Of a stretch of DNA of 64,000 bases, positions 41,766-52,870 are shown one piece after another. Positions within the stretch are counted from its first letter, which is position 1; each line of letters opens with the position of its first letter. The translations under genes were made by a program, and so were the position numbers. The DNA comes from Flavobacteriales bacterium UBA6051. Lineage in GTDB: Bacteria > Bacteroidota > Bacteroidia > Flavobacteriales_D > Crocinitomicaceae. The notes below the pieces were generated by a model that did no database searches, had not been told where the DNA came from, and saw only the letters and a program-made list of their open reading frames with translations. The stretch spans positions 1 through 64,000 of the forward strand of contig DIYP01000012.1 of assembly GCA_002427735.1 (NCBI GenBank), read 5' to 3'.

Positions 41766-44700
41766 TTAATATGGCCACGTGACATGGAGAGGTTTCTCCA
41801 TCCACGGATAGCGTATGATTGAAAATGAAAATGGCGATTGATTCATCAAGATATCGTAAGGTCGTTTTTCCACAACCAGTTCCCACCGATCTTCTTGTTC
41901 TGAGAGCATACCGTCTCTCACCAACCAGTTGCCTCGGAAACCGTTGATTGAAGTGTCTCCAATGGAAGTCCAGTGTCCTATCGCTGCTTTGATAAGTCCA
42001 TCAATGAGTTGTTTATCGTCTTCGGATAGCTCAATAGACAGAGGAACGGGATCCTTAATTGGAACACCACAAAGCAGTTTGTTTAAAGTCAAATAGGATT
42101 CTTCCGTCGTTGTTAATCCCGTTACGACATATTGCAAATAATGAATCGCCGCGTGTTGCTTTTCAGTAGATTCGAACTGTCCATCAGAGAGCAAATTCAG
42201 TCGGTCAAAAAGCATTTTGTAATAGGTGTTGAGAACTACAATTCCAGCATTGTTTACTGGCATGGCTTCCGTAATTTTCGTTGTCATATAGACTGGATCT
42301 TTAGATGTTTCTTTTGAGAGTGTATTGAGCATTTGGTCACTCAAAGCAGGTGTTACTGACAAGGGTTTATTCTTGTTCTCGAAACTTGAAAGTGCGACTT
42401 GTAGAGTCGGAGGAAATTGAACCGGGGCGCTTAAAATCGTTTGAATAAATGAATCTTTGGCAACTCTATGTTTTGTCGAAACTTCCCAGATTAACTCATT
42501 CCAAATCATGTCAGGAGAGATAATATTCCAATTGTCAGAAGTCCAGGCGATGAGTACTTTTTGATAGAGAACTTCTTGCACTTTTCCAGATGAAATACCT
42601 GCAAAAGAGATATGCTCCAGCAACACATATAATTGCATCATCAAGGAAATTAGTGGTTCCTTATTCGTATTGATAGAGGTAATTCCCTTGCACAAATCTT
42701 CGAAAGAAAGCTGCTCGAAAAAGGCGCTTCGTTGCTGTTCCGAAAGCACTTCTTTTTGGAGTGTTTTGAGTACGTATGTCGGGTAACGTTTGTGTACTTC
42801 ACTCAATAGATCGCTTATAGAATATTTTTCATGATTCCCCAGCCATGCTGGAATTTGGCGAAGAATGATAAGACTGTAACATAAGTCTTCAAGCTTACCG
42901 GTTGTCCGGAATTCTTTGAGAACAGGTGTTTCGTTTTGCGACAATCCAAGATAAATTTGAGCAGTAAGTCCTGGGATATGTTCATGAAGAAGTTCCTCGG
43001 AAGCCTTATCGACAAGGAAATTCATCCGTTTCATTTCAGTGGCAAACTGAGAGATATCTACAGTTGAAGTTTTAACCAAAAGGGTAAGCATCTCTGAAAT
43101 TACTTTTTGCATACTGGATAAATTCCAGGTAGGACTCTCCAGGATTTTCCAGATGATTTCCCAACTGGTTTTCGTGATTCGATTGACCAAATTCGATTGA
43201 CCTGTTGACTTCGATACATTGATCAATAAACGTAAAATCGTAATGGTGTCTTTCTTCACACCTTTTAAGTCATGGAATACATTTGTACTGAATACTTCAA
43301 CTGAGAATTGATCGGTGATGAATTCGCGTTGTCTTGATGAACTTTTCGTAGCCAACAATTTGCGCACTTTTTTCGCGTCCATCATGCATCCCTGTTTCAA
43401 CAGTTCATCCAGGCCAAGAGAAACTCCTTCATGCTCAATTGAAGAGGTGTTACTTTCAATTGTTTGTTGAACTAATTTGAGAACATCTTGAATGTTCACC
43501 CCGCGGGCTTTTCCTGAAAAGGAAACGAGCGCCTCAGGAACTTCCGACTGAATTTCCGAATAGAAATTAGAAGCGTCAAGATGAAATTGCCGGGCAAGCA
43601 TTTTATGTATTCCTTTGTGCGCATTGCGATTCAATAGGCATGACCAAAAAACCTGTGTGAGACGAGCTTCTATTGCATTGCGTTTTGCAGGAGAAATTTC
43701 ACCATCGAATTGAGGTATAACATCACGAATAAGGGTTGAAAGCAAATGATCTCCACCCTTGATCAGGTAGTTCATAATCTTCTTGCGAACAGGAGCTTTT
43801 AGACTATGAAGTTGCGTGAAATCATGATTCGAAAAATGGTGCTTGAGAATGGTACTGATGTTCTCTTCCTGATGAGGGAGTTGAGTGAGAAATTCCACTT
43901 TCTCCATTGCGCTCATAGATTGGTAACTGGAAAGCTTCTGGATGATTTCCTTAAACTGTGACCTTGTTATTTGTTGGAGCAGACCCTGTTCTTTTTGTTC
44001 GATAAGGGTAAGAAGAAGAGTGAACTGTTTCGACGATTGTTGATCCAATTGACTTTCAATGTCCCTGAGTACATGTATCCATATTGCAGTGGGCTTTAGT
44101 TCACCTTGGAGTAAGACAGAGTTCAAGGTCAGCTTTTCAACCTGCTTGTGAAATTTTTGAGCAAGGCTGCCAACCTCTTTGTCCGTCGAAAGTCGTTTGA
44201 GGATCATCTTCAATTCTGTGACCAGTTGAACAATTTCCGTTGGGGAGTTTTTCACAAGTTTTGAAATGATCGTATCGTTGAAAAGGAAAGGAATGATCGT
44301 CTTCAACTTCTCTACTTCAGTATAACTTCTCAATCCGGATAAGGCAGTCGTTGGAGTCATCGAAATTCGTTCTTGCAAGAATCGTTGCAGAGAATAAACC
44401 GTATTGTTCTGACTGCCATTTTCTTTAATACACAGGTAGAACTCATCAAACAATGTGTGCCAGTCCCCTTGCTGAACAGTTGCTTTTTTGGAAAGAATAC
44501 TCTCCGAGAGAATACCTTGCAGTTGAGTGTATATTTCAAGCGATTGAGGATTCTTTAACGAGGCTTGCGATTCGACCTTCAGTAATTCTTGTGCGACCTT
44601 CGAGGGACTTAAGTTGAGATGATCACTTATCCTGGAAATGCAGAAGTCAAGGAATGATTCTTGACTTTCGGCTTTGCCTGTATCAAAGAGTGCATATTCC

Positions 44701-45929
44701 AAGGCGCTTTGGTTCAGAAGCGTTTTCGTATCCTTAATTTTTAAATTGCGCGCAAGTGCAGCGATAAGTCGAGTGATTTCTCTGATATAAATGGTTTTCG
44801 AAGCCTGAGAACTTACAATGGCGTTGATTGAAAATTCATTCAGTTGAGTCATCAACTTATCGGATTGTTGTTTGGCAAATACTGAACAGAACAACTGCTT
44901 AAACTTCGAAGCATTCTGAGAGGGTAATACGCGAATCAATTCGTTGAGTTCGACTTTTTCATTCGATGACAAATTCCCCGAACTCTTTTCCAATAAAGTG
45001 ACCAAACGATCCCAGTGATTGACTTCAGTAGTGGTCGAAAATGAAAAATCTTCATCCGCGATTGAGCGCAATATGGTAATGAACTCCATGTCAATATGGA
45101 CCCGGGCACTTACCTCTTGAATAACCGTTTGAATCATGTTGAGGAATTCCTCAAAACCGATCTTGTATTGATTGGCCATCTGACGAATGCTGCTCTTGAT
45201 AAATGCTTTTTTGTTGAACAGTGTACCACGTTCAGTGAGCAAATGATTCAAGATCCAGAACCACAGATTTTTTTTGAAATCTGTCGTACTGGATTGTAAA
45301 ATTGTCTTCTTCTTCTGAAGCGTAATGAATTGCTTAGAGAGATGCTCAATCTGCGTATAATTATTGGGCTCCAAATTGCGTATCAACTGGTTCATGTTGA
45401 GTTCATTAATTTGCCATGCCATGCGTTTACGCACGCGTTCATGAGTCCGTCCGACCTCCTTCAGTTTTGGCGTAATATGTTCTGCGTTGTGTTTCAATTG
45501 ATACTCCAGTATTTTATTCATTGATCCGGCAGAGGAAGAATGACTCCACGGCATAACACCGTGCAGAAAGAAACGAACGAGAACCTCTTCCTGAGAAGCG
45601 GATTTGTCGATGACTTTAAAATTGCGTTGGTCTCGTTTGCCCTGAACAAACAGGTTGATCAATTGTTCGCGTAGCTCAGTCCGAATTCGCTCTGAAAGTC
45701 CGGCTTCTAAATCCTGAAGTTCAATCTTTCCAAGATCCAATTCGAGGGATTCGATGCGCCAGGATTGATCATCTGGACAAATGGAATTGAGAACAGCATC
45801 AATTTCACCTTGCATGCGCGTATTGCTCCAGGCACTAATTCGGTTCTGAAGTTCATGCGCACGATCCTTTTGGTCGATGGAAGTGTTCCATCGGAACGTA
45901 GAGATGATATGTGATGAATCACTATGCAA
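41766..45929 (-). CDS. eCIS tape measure protein (Afp14-like)
   Basis: 1387 residues. The N-terminal ~110 residues show the contractile-injection-system tape-measure signature: HIISTFRWNTS, then a helix region leading to SWRIESLELDLGKIELQDLEAGLSERI (two pieces around residues 56-82) and LREQLINL. The remainder is a long helical, Leu/Gln/Ser-rich body without domains. The protein sets tube length during assembly and is probably held in the tube. It overlaps the upstream baseplate gene by 8 nt. Central size and position, next to the J-type baseplate proteins, match known eCIS. Confidence 0.85.
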   Translation of the reverse strand: MHSDSSHIISTFRWNTSIDQKDRAHELQNRISAWSNTRMQGEIDAVLNSICPDDQSWRIESLELDLGKIELQDLEAGLSERIRTELREQLINLFVQGKRDQRNFKVIDKSASQEEVLVRFFLHGVMPWSHSSSAGSMNKILEYQLKHNAEHITPKLKEVGRTHERVRKRMAWQINELNMNQLIRNLEPNNYTQIEHLSKQFITLQKKKTILQSSTTDFKKNLWFWILNHLLTERGTLFNKKAFIKSSIRQMANQYKIGFEEFLNMIQTVIQEVSARVHIDMEFITILRSIADEDFSFSTTTEVNHWDRLVTLLEKSSGNLSSNEKVELNELIRVLPSQNASKFKQLFCSVFAKQQSDKLMTQLNEFSINAIVSSQASKTIYIREITRLIAALARNLKIKDTKTLLNQSALEYALFDTGKAESQESFLDFCISRISDHLNLSPSKVAQELLKVESQASLKNPQSLEIYTQLQGILSESILSKKATVQQGDWHTLFDEFYLCIKENGSQNNTVYSLQRFLQERISMTPTTALSGLRSYTEVEKLKTIIPFLFNDTIISKLVKNSPTEIVQLVTELKMILKRLSTDKEVGSLAQKFHKQVEKLTLNSVLLQGELKPTAIWIHVLRDIESQLDQQSSKQFTLLLTLIEQKEQGLLQQITRSQFKEIIQKLSSYQSMSAMEKVEFLTQLPHQEENISTILKHHFSNHDFTQLHSLKAPVRKKIMNYLIKGGDHLLSTLIRDVIPQFDGEISPAKRNAIEARLTQVFWSCLLNRNAHKGIHKMLARQFHLDASNFYSEIQSEVPEALVSFSGKARGVNIQDVLKLVQQTIESNTSSIEHEGVSLGLDELLKQGCMMDAKKVRKLLATKSSSRQREFITDQFSVEVFSTNVFHDLKGVKKDTITILRLLINVSKSTGQSNLVNRITKTSWEIIWKILESPTWNLSSMQKVISEMLTLLVKTSTVDISQFATEMKRMNFLVDKASEELLHEHIPGLTAQIYLGLSQNETPVLKEFRTTGKLEDLCYSLIILRQIPAWLGNHEKYSISDLLSEVHKRYPTYVLKTLQKEVLSEQQRSAFFEQLSFEDLCKGITSINTNKEPLISLMMQLYVLLEHISFAGISSGKVQEVLYQKVLIAWTSDNWNIISPDMIWNELIWEVSTKHRVAKDSFIQTILSAPVQFPPTLQVALSSFENKNKPLSVTPALSDQMLNTLSKETSKDPVYMTTKITEAMPVNNAGIVVLNTYYKMLFDRLNLLSDGQFESTEKQHAAIHYLQYVVTGLTTTEESYLTLNKLLCGVPIKDPVPLSIELSEDDKQLIDGLIKAAIGHWTSIGDTSINGFRGNWLVRDGMLSEQEDRWELVVEKRPYDILMNQSPFSFSIIRYPWMEKPLHVTWPY

Positions 45930-48594
45930 TGGTTGACGCTTTTAAGGTGTTCAGAATGTTAATCAACAGAATAGCCGACTCTTTTCGGAAGAAATCCTTG
46001 TCTTCCGTTTCATGTGTTAAAATGTAGAGCTCGATAAAATCAATGGCCAGAATAAGAAGATCTGACAGAGGCGGTGAAACATGTTCTTCGATCTCCTTCA
46101 CCAGTGCTTCCAGAATTTCTAACTCGGATTTGATTATCCAATTATAAGTCATCGCATTGTGCCAGAAAGTAAACGAGAAAATCAACAAGGCCATTTGCGG
46201 GCCGTCTGCATATAAAACCTTATTCACAACATTCGGTGGAAGAGAAGCCTCTTCAAACAGACTCAATCGGGTCTGGAATTCATTGGTTTGCAGTGTTTCA
46301 ATGTAATTGGGGAATACCGTCAGGGTATCGAAGTTGAAAATCCAATAGTTTTCCAGTTCTGTATCATCACCGAGACATTTTGCCAATAGACTGGTTTCAA
46401 TGTAGAACAAACCTTTTCTCTGCCGAATCATCCACAAGGCTTGATTTTTTCGAAGAAACAAGTTCGGGATAATCGGTACAATTGGCTCCAGTTCCGTGCT
46501 ATCTCTGCCAGGCTCAATAACTTTAATCTTATCAGGTTGAACGATGTAGTCGCGGTAGAGTGTCCTCAATCCAAATAGCAGCGACAACTTAAGTTCGAAT
46601 CCGGAATAATTCATGAAATCGCGGTTTTCTAACTTTTCGATTGCATCGATTTTGGAAGAATTGAAAATAAAGTCAGTCGAATCGCCTGCATAAATGTACT
46701 CATCAAGCTTTAGTGGAATGTCCGGCACTTTAAAGGATACTGTATCCGCCGCTAGGTAGTTATATCCTTTTAATCGGTTGTAAGATAAAAGCCCTAAATT
46801 TTGCAGATAGAGACTTTTGAATATTACCAAATCTTTCAGACTGTTCCCAGTGTAAATGGAACCGGTGATTAAGCTATCGATGATGTAAGGAGATTCTCCA
46901 TTTTGAGCCAAGACAAAATCCAGCATTGAATTTCTTCTCGTCAAACTGGTGTCTTCATCTTCCATGATTTGCATTAGACCATGCATGTAAGGGTTATAAG
47001 GATCCAGCTTATAGTCCGTCCAACGTTGCTTTTTCGCCTCGTTTGATGTTTCGTTACTCAATTCAAAGTCGAAAGATTCATACCCTTTCAAAAGTGGTCG
47101 TATATGTGGCGTATCGTATACAGATTGATAAAAATACGTAGGTGAAAAGCGTAAAAACGGAACCGGGTATGGAGTAGGATATTGAGCCCTCTCATCATTT
47201 TTAGATCGTTTGTATCGAGTGATGAGCTTCTCCACCAAAAGAGGTTCATTTGAAGAGGGCAACATCTGTGAATTTTTATCTAGCACATCCTGCGCCGCGA
47301 TGAAGTTATCGAGATCGGAAGGAGTTCCTGTTAACGAATTTTTGAATGAGAACAGCTTGTCAACATTTGCCAATTGCGAGAATTGGTTGGCCAACACCTG
47401 ATCAAACAAGGTCAAATACCCCTTTAATTGTTTGGACTGAGCAATTTGTGCTGCTGATGCATTTTCCGAGACCTCATTGTCACCGATACCAAATATTTCC
47501 GGGAAGGTATTTTGAATAGAGTAAAACGAGTTAATGTCTCTGTATGTTCCTGTCGGGTATTCCGGCTCAACGGTATCCGATAATTGCAAAACCGCGTTGG
47601 TTTGATTACCAACAAAATTGTCCGGGGAATTTAGATCTTTTAATACAACCTTCTTCGTTATGTCCTTGCCGTTGCAGACAAATGTTAGATCACCGTTGTC
47701 AATGGAACTTTCATAGTCCAGAGATATCAATCCACTAACAGAACCTGTTATGGTGGTCGAAGTGTTATTGGTACCGGGAATAAATTCAAAACCTGTTACC
47801 GAAATAACATTCTCGACTTGTTGAAATATTGAACGGATGTCAATGGCGAGAACAGTTTCTAAATTAGTTCCTAAAGAATCGGGATCGATCCAGCCGTTGT
47901 TTAGTTCTGGCCCATTATAGATGGTATCGGTAGACAGGTCTGTCCAGGACCCAAATGTTTCTGGAGTGACTTCAGGGAAAATATAGTTTCGAACATCGCG
48001 CTCCATGTCGTCCAGAATAGTCGTAAGGTCATTTTCATTTTGGATTTCAATGGTTCCTTTGAAGCTTACTTTTTGCTCCGTCAATAATTCGGGCATTAGA
48101 AACAGCTCGTTCAGATTTCGCGCATTGTTCAAAGCAAAAAATACCTCTTTGGGCAAACTATCAGTCTGTTCTTTGCTTGCATAAGGAGATGCATAGAGGT
48201 AGACTTGATAAACGTTCAACCCGAGTTGATTTTCAGCCACGATGGTAACGTTGTAGAGATTATCTACGGCGTCCAGAATATACAGTTGGTAATCAACCAG
48301 AGTTACCGGAGAAGTGGTCAAGATTTCATTGGGTCGATAGAATTGATCGTCAATCTTCAACGTTCCATCGGCCTTTGTGAGAATGTCTTTGATCGGGAAT
48401 TGGTTACAATATCCCAGTTCAGTGAGCGCATAACATATCTGATCCAAAATGGTCACCCCCGGGTCGCTGGAGTTCAGGTTTGTCCAATCCGTAGTGGCGT
48501 GCTCCTGAATATATTCAATCCCCAGATTCTTTTGGTAGGAAAAGTCCGTGTAATCCGACTTCCAGGAATCATCTATGTAGTATTGATCACTCAT
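45922..48594 (-). CDS. eCIS baseplate protein (Afp12-like)
   Basis: 890 residues. N-terminal DPGVTILDQICYALTELGY (44-62) is the recurrent signature of the second baseplate wedge protein of eCIS, followed by domains that match gp6/gpJ-like folds in architecture and a C-terminal helical region. It would form the baseplate wedge with the Afp11-like protein upstream, whose gene it overlaps by 8 nt. No enzyme motif. Length is in the usual range for the Bacteroidota branch (recollection). Confidence 0.82.
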   Translation of the reverse strand: MSDQYYIDDSWKSDYTDFSYQKNLGIEYIQEHATTDWTNLNSSDPGVTILDQICYALTELGYCNQFPIKDILTKADGTLKIDDQFYRPNEILTTSPVTLVDYQLYILDAVDNLYNVTIVAENQLGLNVYQVYLYASPYASKEQTDSLPKEVFFALNNARNLNELFLMPELLTEQKVSFKGTIEIQNENDLTTILDDMERDVRNYIFPEVTPETFGSWTDLSTDTIYNGPELNNGWIDPDSLGTNLETVLAIDIRSIFQQVENVISVTGFEFIPGTNNTSTTITGSVSGLISLDYESSIDNGDLTFVCNGKDITKKVVLKDLNSPDNFVGNQTNAVLQLSDTVEPEYPTGTYRDINSFYSIQNTFPEIFGIGDNEVSENASAAQIAQSKQLKGYLTLFDQVLANQFSQLANVDKLFSFKNSLTGTPSDLDNFIAAQDVLDKNSQMLPSSNEPLLVEKLITRYKRSKNDERAQYPTPYPVPFLRFSPTYFYQSVYDTPHIRPLLKGYESFDFELSNETSNEAKKQRWTDYKLDPYNPYMHGLMQIMEDEDTSLTRRNSMLDFVLAQNGESPYIIDSLITGSIYTGNSLKDLVIFKSLYLQNLGLLSYNRLKGYNYLAADTVSFKVPDIPLKLDEYIYAGDSTDFIFNSSKIDAIEKLENRDFMNYSGFELKLSLLFGLRTLYRDYIVQPDKIKVIEPGRDSTELEPIVPIIPNLFLRKNQALWMIRQRKGLFYIETSLLAKCLGDDTELENYWIFNFDTLTVFPNYIETLQTNEFQTRLSLFEEASLPPNVVNKVLYADGPQMALLIFSFTFWHNAMTYNWIIKSELEILEALVKEIEEHVSPPLSDLLILAIDFIELYILTHETEDKDFFRKESAILLINILNTLKASTIA

Positions 48595-51500
48595 TTGGGA
48601 GGTAGATATAATGATTCATATAGGATACGAACAGGCTAGACGATCCTGGTGTAATTGTATCTGACACTGACGCGATAAGGTCACTGGAGTTTGATTTATA
48701 CACGCAGAACTCAACAGAATTCACGGATGCAATACCCGGAATTGTTTGAATGAACATTGCGACTTGAGAATCTGTGATTTCTTCATCGATGTCGACTTGT
48801 TCAGTCGGACTAACGATCCAGGGTGAGAGGTAGAGATTTAACTGCTGAATCACATCGCTCTTTACGCCATCAAATTCATATCCGCTATCAATGGTTATTT
48901 CTGCCATCACACGCACCCTTTCAAGGTCAAAATTGCTCACCTTGATGTTCGCAAAAGAAGAAGATCGCGAGATCAGATATTCTTGTACTTGACTCTCAGT
49001 GCATTCACTAACCAGAGGTATGAAGGCATTGGTTTGAAGTGGGCTGTCAAATTCCCGAACAAGGTAAACGTATGTCGTTGTATCACCACGTTCAACGTAT
49101 GTTTTCGAATAGTAAATAGAATCAAAATTTTCCTTGATTATCCTGAAATAATCCTCTGATGTACTCACACGCCCCTTGGATTTTAACCGAGTGCTTACCC
49201 GCTCATTCATTTGCATTCTTGTTTCTCGCATTTGGCCTCCAAACGACGCAAATGGTTGTGAAATGGTAGAAATCTCTGGCACTGCCGTGTCGGGCTGAGT
49301 AATGGTATTCTGGGGGATTTGCGGCGCCTCAGACCCCGAATAACTTGATATTCCCGTGCGAGTGGTGAGTAATGAATTCGGACTGAGGTAAGCGGTTTCA
49401 GCAAAAGAGGCTGGATCGCCGTATGCATTAATGGAGATCCACGAGTTTTCCCCAGGCATCGTGTAGTTGCCATAAGCAATGTCATTGGGGACATTAGAAT
49501 TAATGATCCCAGAGCAAATAAAGTCTTCAGTTGTATCGGAAATGACCGTCAGACCTGCCCAACCAGTATTCGCCAGGTAGAAATAATCCACTGTATTTCC
49601 TTGCGATGAATCATTGACTTTTCTGGAAAGCTCAAAGAACAAATTCACTTCATTCGGAACGACTAAACCCTCAAGCTCAATGAAGAGAGAACCCGATGCC
49701 TTAAAAGCGGGATACATAGGAACTCCGTAGATGATTTTTTGGTCATCAGCAATTGATGTAATGGACACGTCAAATTGTGTCTCTATGTTCTTAGTACTAT
49801 CGTAAAGTAGATAGTTGGCAAAAGGAGAATACAAAAAGAACTGAATGGGTTTGTCCCGTTCAGGTCGTGTGAAATCGTACGTTTGCGTGGCGGTGTATTG
49901 CGCAGTAAGGCCTTCCGCTTTTAAGAGGTAAGGAAGGTTTACCGCCTGATCTAGTGCCGATGGAATTGGACATTTTTTAGCTATAAGCAGGGCCTTTTGC
50001 ATCGCGTAGTAGGTCACTACATTGGGGTAAGTCGAAGTCCCGAACCCTTCTGGCGGATTGGATAGCGACAGGCGCATAAAGCCGTATTTACTGGTTTCGC
50101 TGTAGGTCAATGCATCTTCCTTTTGGATATATGGATCGCAATCGCCTGGATTAGCCCAAATAATAGAAGGGTCATCTGTAGGTGGGGTCACCGGGGGGTA
50201 AATGAAACTGCTTTCACTGTCCAGTGCGGTAAGATCAGTGCTTGCTTGATAGAACAAATAAGAAGAGCGATCCGCAAGCGTGTCATTGCCCAAGGGTAAA
50301 CGATTGCTTTCATCACTGGTGCAAGAGAGGTCGAACGGATTCCAGGCACCGTTTTGAAGTAAATCAAACTGGACCTGAAAACATCCGTTATTGAAAGGGT
50401 CAGGTTGATTCTGTGGTGGCTTATAATCACAAATTGGAAGTATAGCTGTGACTATTTTCTTCAAGCTTTTAGCGATGGTCTTGACCACGGTAAGAATACT
50501 ATTGCCAACGGCTTTAACAGCATTAAGCATGGTGTTAAAAAAACCTCCACTTTTCTTCTCTTCATTGCCTTTCGGAGGATCCTTCTGCAAATGAATAAAG
50601 TTGTTGTATTGCTGATAATAATCAAGGAAGTTACCTGGCAACGTTGACCAGTCAACTGCGATGGTCAGATCAGTCAGTGGTTTGCTGAAAATTTCTGTAT
50701 TTCCAATGAAAAAATTACTGCTCAATTCTGCGGTTGACCCAAAAGGAAGAAATGCAGCTTTGGTGCTCAAAGCCCCCTGATCATTGGCAAGTTGAAACGT
50801 GTTCATTTCCCAAACTTTTGTCTCAATTGTCAGGGTTTTCATAGTTGGTGGATTCTCAACATCTGGAAATGAAGAGAACACGATTTTGAAAAGAGGCCAA
50901 TCAGCTGTGTATCCATCTACCTCGTCGTCAAAGGGAACTATTGGGTCCTTGTCCGCTTTTATTTTGAACTTAAACTCGATGCTGCTTTCATCAATCTGTA
51001 TAAGTTCCTTCGGTGTTATATTCAACCAATCGCTGGCTGTACTGAAATAATAAGTCGCGTTCGAAAAGTCATCTATGACTGCATTGTTCACGAATTCAAT
51101 TGTGAGGTATACTTCTCTGGACCCTTCAGTGAGATAAAGAAGGGGAGATGCAAATGCGCAACCCATGGAAACCTGATTCTCAGTGTTTGGTACCGAACTT
51201 CCAAATGTATTCCAGGATTGGACGGTGCCATCTTCCGAAAGACTCACAGTACTGGGGTCCGCAATACTTTGGAGGAACAGTGAACAAGCTGGTTCATCCG
51301 GGTAACGCATCAGTGTATATGCAGATGCAATGGAGCATGGGTTGAGACTTACATCTTCGGTAGATTCGAAGTAAATAGGTTCTTGATTTTCATCCGTCCC
51401 AGCATCAAAGAGTGTTCCCTGAGGAAGCGTAAATGCGGAGTCAGGTTTTGCCAGTACAGCGCTTAGAAATACGCTGTCAGCAACAGCACCTTGCTTTGCT

Positions 51501-52417
51501 TGCTTTAGAATATCATTGTAGTAGAAATGGAGATACCGTTTTGAAATGCCGTTCAGCTGATCCTGATAGGAGGAAAGCAAATTCACGAAAGTCCTTAGAA
51601 GCAAAGTGTCTGGGTACCCGTCTTTATCCGCACTCATGGTTTCAAAATCCGTTGAAGCCTGATCGATAGTTGTTTTGAAAAAAGTAAATAACTCGTCACC
51701 TTCTCGTTTCATCATTTCCAGTAGTTGCTCATTGGAAACATCCCCCATAGGGATATCCAGAACTTCCTGATAGGGAGACTTATCCTTGTTTTGCCACCAT
51801 ACCTTTTCGTGAAAGGCAAGCTGGTTCGTATTGGTTACGGTGATGCCATCATTTGGCAGCACAACTTTTGAGAGCTCCAGAAGGTAATCATTTGCGTTTT
51901 GACCTTTGAACCGCCCAAAGTGCATCCCGAGAGAAGTATGCAGTGACAATAATGCCCAGAACGTTTCCGCAAAGTTGGTGTCGATCTGATGAAGCACATA
52001 TGACCGAAGAGAGTACTCAGTGTCGTTGTTTGTCATGTACCACGACCATCGTTCGATGCGAATAAATACTTCAAAAAGTTGATCGAAGAACCGACTGAAG
52101 TGGGCCTTTACATGATCTTGACGTTCTGTGGAATTGACAATGGATTCCAACTCCTTATAACTGGAAAGATAGAGTTGATGTATGTCACTGAAAGGCGTGC
52201 TGGAAATAGAGGCAAGGAGAAATACCGGCCCTTTAAGTAAAAAAGGCGCCCATGTACCGTTGATGGTATTGGTGTTATCGTAAAAGTTAATGAGGCCGCT
52301 AAAATTGGTCAGGAAATTAAGCATGTCTTTTTCCGTACGACCATCGATCATACGGTCTTCGGGAATCAAGTGCTGATTCACAGAAAGAAGTGCTTGATTT
52401 TGATTCAATCCTGTCAT
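48587..52417 (-). CDS. eCIS baseplate J-like protein (Afp11-like)
   Basis: 1276 residues. The C-terminal ~200 residues hold the gpJ-like region (STRLKSKGRVSTSEDYFRII, TYVYLVREFDSP, MAEITIDSGYEFDGV, LNLYLSPWI), while the N-terminal 900 residues are the large wedge extension typical of the family, with a membrane-like or amphipathic GGFFNTMLNAVKAVGNSIL stretch near residues 625-645. It builds the baseplate around the spike. The start abuts the gp25 stop with no gap, and its 3' end overlaps the next gene by 8 nt. Confidence 0.84.
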   Translation of the reverse strand: MTGLNQNQALLSVNQHLIPEDRMIDGRTEKDMLNFLTNFSGLINFYDNTNTINGTWAPFLLKGPVFLLASISSTPFSDIHQLYLSSYKELESIVNSTERQDHVKAHFSRFFDQLFEVFIRIERWSWYMTNNDTEYSLRSYVLHQIDTNFAETFWALLSLHTSLGMHFGRFKGQNANDYLLELSKVVLPNDGITVTNTNQLAFHEKVWWQNKDKSPYQEVLDIPMGDVSNEQLLEMMKREGDELFTFFKTTIDQASTDFETMSADKDGYPDTLLLRTFVNLLSSYQDQLNGISKRYLHFYYNDILKQAKQGAVADSVFLSAVLAKPDSAFTLPQGTLFDAGTDENQEPIYFESTEDVSLNPCSIASAYTLMRYPDEPACSLFLQSIADPSTVSLSEDGTVQSWNTFGSSVPNTENQVSMGCAFASPLLYLTEGSREVYLTIEFVNNAVIDDFSNATYYFSTASDWLNITPKELIQIDESSIEFKFKIKADKDPIVPFDDEVDGYTADWPLFKIVFSSFPDVENPPTMKTLTIETKVWEMNTFQLANDQGALSTKAAFLPFGSTAELSSNFFIGNTEIFSKPLTDLTIAVDWSTLPGNFLDYYQQYNNFIHLQKDPPKGNEEKKSGGFFNTMLNAVKAVGNSILTVVKTIAKSLKKIVTAILPICDYKPPQNQPDPFNNGCFQVQFDLLQNGAWNPFDLSCTSDESNRLPLGNDTLADRSSYLFYQASTDLTALDSESSFIYPPVTPPTDDPSIIWANPGDCDPYIQKEDALTYSETSKYGFMRLSLSNPPEGFGTSTYPNVVTYYAMQKALLIAKKCPIPSALDQAVNLPYLLKAEGLTAQYTATQTYDFTRPERDKPIQFFLYSPFANYLLYDSTKNIETQFDVSITSIADDQKIIYGVPMYPAFKASGSLFIELEGLVVPNEVNLFFELSRKVNDSSQGNTVDYFYLANTGWAGLTVISDTTEDFICSGIINSNVPNDIAYGNYTMPGENSWISINAYGDPASFAETAYLSPNSLLTTRTGISSYSGSEAPQIPQNTITQPDTAVPEISTISQPFASFGGQMRETRMQMNERVSTRLKSKGRVSTSEDYFRIIKENFDSIYYSKTYVERGDTTTYVYLVREFDSPLQTNAFIPLVSECTESQVQEYLISRSSSFANIKVSNFDLERVRVMAEITIDSGYEFDGVKSDVIQQLNLYLSPWIVSPTEQVDIDEEITDSQVAMFIQTIPGIASVNSVEFCVYKSNSSDLIASVSDTITPGSSSLFVSYMNHYIYLPNE

Positions 52418-52870
52418 TTAGTAGCGTGTCAAATTGGTTCCTTCGTTGATGTGAAAAGGGAACACATAATTATGTCTCGTATTTGTTTGGTTATAGATGT
52501 AAACAATGGTGATCTCTACCACTCCGTTTGTGAGATCAGTGAATTCAACATCTACGTCTTGTACATTGATTCGTGGTTCGTTTTGCAGGAGGGATGACTT
52601 TACGGCATCTTTAATTTCCCCCTTCAAGGTTTCATCCATTTTTCGGAATTGGAACTGTTGAATGCCAGAACCAAATTGTGGCTCCAGACTGCGTTCACCT
52701 GTCCGTGTGAGTAAAATCAGATTAATCGAATCATTGATGTTATCCTCGTATTTGGTGGTAGACAGGGAATAGTCCCCGACAGAAAAACTAACGGGAAATG
52801 CCCAACCAGAACCCAAAAAAGCATCTGCGTCTACATTCGTGTTTTCTTTTATGTTTTGATTATCATCCAC
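52418..52870 (-). CDS. GPW/gp25 baseplate protein (Afp9-like)
   Basis: 150 residues. gp25 fold with LGSGWAFPV, INDSINLILLTRTGERSLEPQFG (around 46-68, containing the conserved R-x3-P-x-FG) and QDVDVEFTDL. gp25 links baseplate and sheath and nucleates sheath polymerisation. Overlaps the PAAR gene by 8 nt. Confidence 0.9.
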   Translation of the reverse strand: MDDNQNIKENTNVDADAFLGSGWAFPVSFSVGDYSLSTTKYEDNINDSINLILLTRTGERSLEPQFGSGIQQFQFRKMDETLKGEIKDAVKSSLLQNEPRINVQDVDVEFTDLTNGVVEITIVYIYNQTNTRHNYVFPFHINEGTNLTRY